Of a DNA stretch of 7,791 nucleotides, positions 6,549 through 7,791 are shown piece after piece. Below the pieces are notes generated by a model that worked only from the letters and a program-made list of their open reading frames with translations, did no database searches and was not told where the DNA came from. This DNA comes from an uncultured Ruminococcus sp. Lineage in GTDB: Bacteria; Bacillota; Clostridia; Oscillospirales; Acutalibacteraceae. Location: contig CACYBZ010000445.1 of assembly GCA_902772795.1 (NCBI GenBank), forward strand, positions 1-7,791, given 5' to 3'. Positions within the stretch are counted from its first letter, which is position 1, and each line of letters opens with the position of its first letter. A program made the position numbers and the translations under genes.

Positions 6549-7445
6549 TTATTCGGTGATGTTCAGATACTTGCCGTCCAGGATAGCTTTCAGATATTGT
6601 CCGTACTGATTGTTTTTCAGTTGTTCATAGAATACAGTCATGTCTTCACGGGTTATCCAGCCGTTAAGATAGGCAATTTCTTCCAGACAGGCAATTTTTC
6701 TGTGCTGATGGGTTTCCACTGTCTTGACAAAATTGGTAGCGTCAACAAGACTTTCATGAGTGCCCGTATCCAGCCAGGTAAATCCCTGTCCGAGTAGTTC
6801 TACGGAAAGCGTTCCTTTTTCAAGATAGATACGGTTCAGGTCAGTAATTTCATATTCGCCTCTTGCAGACGGTCGGAGTGTTTCGGCATATTCCACCACA
6901 TGACTGTCATAGAAATAAAGTCCTGTAACGCAGTAATTGCTTTTCGGATTTTCAGGTTTTTCTTCGATGGAAACAGCGTTACCGTTTTTATCAAATTCCA
7001 CAATACCGAACCGTTCAGGGTCGTCCACATAGTAGCCGAAGATGGTTGCTTTCTGATTTTTTTCCGCATTTTCCACAGCGTTACTCAGACGTTTTTTCAA
7101 TCCGTTTCCTGCAAAGATGTTGTCGCCAAGAATCATGGCAACACTGTCGTTGCCGATAAATTCCTTACCCAGCACGAATGCCTGAGCCAGTCCGTCAGGT
7201 GATGGTTGCACTTTGTAGGAAAGATTGATGCCTAAATGATGACCGTTTCCCAACAGATTTTCAAAGCGGGGTGTGTCTTGCGGAGTGGAGATAATCAGAA
7301 TATCCCGTATTCCGGCATTCATCAGGACGGATAATGGATAATATATCATAGGTTTGTCATATACGGGTAACAACTGTTTTGACGTAACTTTTGTCAGTGG
7401 GTACAAACGAGTTCCTGACCCACCTGCAAGAACAATCCCTTTCAT
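6549..7445 (-). CDS. rfbA: Glucose-1-phosphate thymidylyltransferase (RmlA)
   Basis: This is the committed step of dTDP-L-rhamnose synthesis: glucose-1-phosphate plus dTTP gives dTDP-glucose and pyrophosphate. The 298-residue sugar nucleotidyltransferase begins with [13 protein letters not shown] (6-18), the nucleotide-binding loop, followed by the conserved Lys23 and [13 protein letters not shown] (25-37). [10 protein letters not shown] (80-89), GDN with metal-binding Asp108 (107-109), EEKP (161-164), and [10 protein letters not shown] with the second metal-binding Asp226 (224-233) complete the signature. The length is close to the usual 290 or so, matching the short RmlA form. It is first in the operon, with GGGAGG (7454-7459) 8 nt before the ATG and a clear promoter upstream. 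In characterised relatives this enzyme is inhibited by dTDP-rhamnose; that is family knowledge. Confidence 0.97.
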   Translation of the reverse strand: MKGIVLAGGSGTRLYPLTKVTSKQLLPVYDKPMIYYPLSVLMNAGIRDILIISTPQDTPRFENLLGNGHHLGINLSYKVQPSPDGLAQAFVLGKEFIGNDSVAMILGDNIFAGNGLKKRLSNAVENAEKNQKATIFGYYVDDPERFGIVEFDKNGNAVSIEEKPENPKSNYCVTGLYFYDSHVVEYAETLRPSARGEYEITDLNRIYLEKGTLSVELLGQGFTWLDTGTHESLVDATNFVKTVETHQHRKIACLEEIAYLNGWITREDMTVFYEQLKNNQYGQYLKAILDGKYLNITE

Positions 7446-7489
7446 AATAAGAACCTCCCAATAATAATGGTACTTTTAAAATCACACCT

Positions 7490-7519
7490 ATTATAATACT
7501 TTTCGTATCGTTTAGTCAA
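7490..7519 (-). promoter_or_regulatory. Sigma-A promoter of the rfbABDC operon
   Basis: On the minus strand the -35 is TTGACT (7519-7514) and the -10 is a perfect TATAAT (7495-7490), with an 18-bp spacer. Transcription should begin near 7483, giving a leader of about 38 nt before the rfbA ATG. The interval 7520-7573 upstream is AT-rich and holds only weak symmetry (GGAA/TTCC near 7528-7538). The rest of this gene-free end is repeat copy 3. Confidence 0.85.
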
Positions 7520-7573
7520 CCGACAACGGAAAACTTCCTTTGTGATATATTGTCAGGGAAAATTTTTTCAACA

Positions 7574-7791
7574 GTTTAAGAGCTTCGCCCTTAAAAATCC
7601 CACTAACTTTTTGAAAAAAGTTGGACAAAAACTTTTGAGGCTCACTTCGTTCGGATTTTTCTCTTTACGTTGCCCGAAATCTGCGACAGCAGATTTCGCC
7701 TTAAAAAGTTTCGGTCAAGCCTTTTCAAAGGCTTGCGGGGTTCAGGGGCGGAGCCCCGATGGGGTTGAGGGGCAAAGCCCCTCACAGTTTA
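7574..7791. repeat. Hairpin-rich modular intergenic repeat, copy 3 (right edge cut by window)
   Basis: This repeats copy 1 in the same orientation. It has TTTAAGAGC/GCCCTTAAA (7575-7583/7587-7595, one A-C mismatch), AACTTTTT-GA-AAAAAGTT (7605-7622, with flanking pairs 7603-7624), the linker GGCTCACTTCGTTCGG (7639-7654), GAAATCTGC/GCAGATTTC (7676-7684/7689-7697), CAAGCCTT/AAGGCTTG (7716-7735, identical to copy 1), GGGGC/GCCCC (7745-7749/7753-7757) and TGAGGGGC/GCCCCTCA (7766-7773/7777-7784). It lacks the GGGGAC hairpin found at 70-84 of copy 1. It ends in CAGTTTA, the same bases that open the module at 7573-7578, hinting that another unit begins beyond the window. It lies upstream of the rfb promoter and is not part of that operon's transcript. 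Confidence 0.85.

Noticed and set aside
5199..6797. Two long plus-strand reading frames (5199-5846 and 6207-6797)
   Set aside because: Both are antisense to rfbD, rfbB and rfbA, with no supporting promoter, ribosome binding site or family motif.
7496..7508. ATAC-GAAAA-GTAT symmetry inside the rfb promoter spacer
   Set aside because: The arms are only 4 bp in AT-rich sequence, too weak to call an operator.

Overview
The window suggests a low-to-mid GC Gram-positive bacterium of the class Clostridia, most likely a Ruminococcus-like Oscillospiraceae. This is inferred from the clostridial style of the acetolactate synthase (GNVGRALLGKSSFQE block), strong AAGGAG/GGGAGG ribosome binding sites, consensus sigma-A promoters, and intergenic stretches packed with GC-rich hairpins of a kind I associate with that group. 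No rRNA or other phylogenetic marker is present, so the genus is not established.

All six recognisable genes are on the minus strand, so the layout runs from the right end to the left. (1) 7574-7791: hairpin-rich repeat, cut by the window end. (2) 7490-7519: promoter, followed by the dTDP-L-rhamnose operon rfbA-rfbB-rfbD-rfbC (rmlA-B-D-C, 7445 to 3891), closed by a clear intrinsic terminator at 3840-3877. (3) 3699-3812: a decayed, shortened copy of the same repeat. (4) 3634-3662: promoter overlapped by an inverted repeat, then ilvB (3570 to 1900) and, 75 bp after it, a polytopic membrane protein gene (1824 to 283). (5) 1-283: a third, well-preserved repeat copy whose last hairpin touches the stop codon of the membrane protein gene.

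RfbA, RfbB, RfbC and RfbD together form the complete four-step route from glucose-1-phosphate and dTTP to dTDP-L-rhamnose, the donor for rhamnose in cell-wall polysaccharide or capsule. The membrane protein looks like a GT-C-type or DUF6056-like surface-polysaccharide protein, so it may belong functionally with the rhamnose genes although it lies behind ilvB. IlvB makes acetolactate/acetohydroxybutyrate for branched-chain amino acids; no regulatory subunit gene (ilvN/ilvH) is present in the window.

The genes are ordinary. The most interesting content is the repeat family: three same-orientation copies sit at the three transcription-unit boundaries and at none of the within-operon junctions. 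The two good copies differ by paired, compensatory changes inside hairpin stems and by gain or loss of whole hairpin modules, which points to selection for, or a mechanism that maintains, the folded form. I found no transposase, CRISPR array, tRNA, rRNA or riboswitch.
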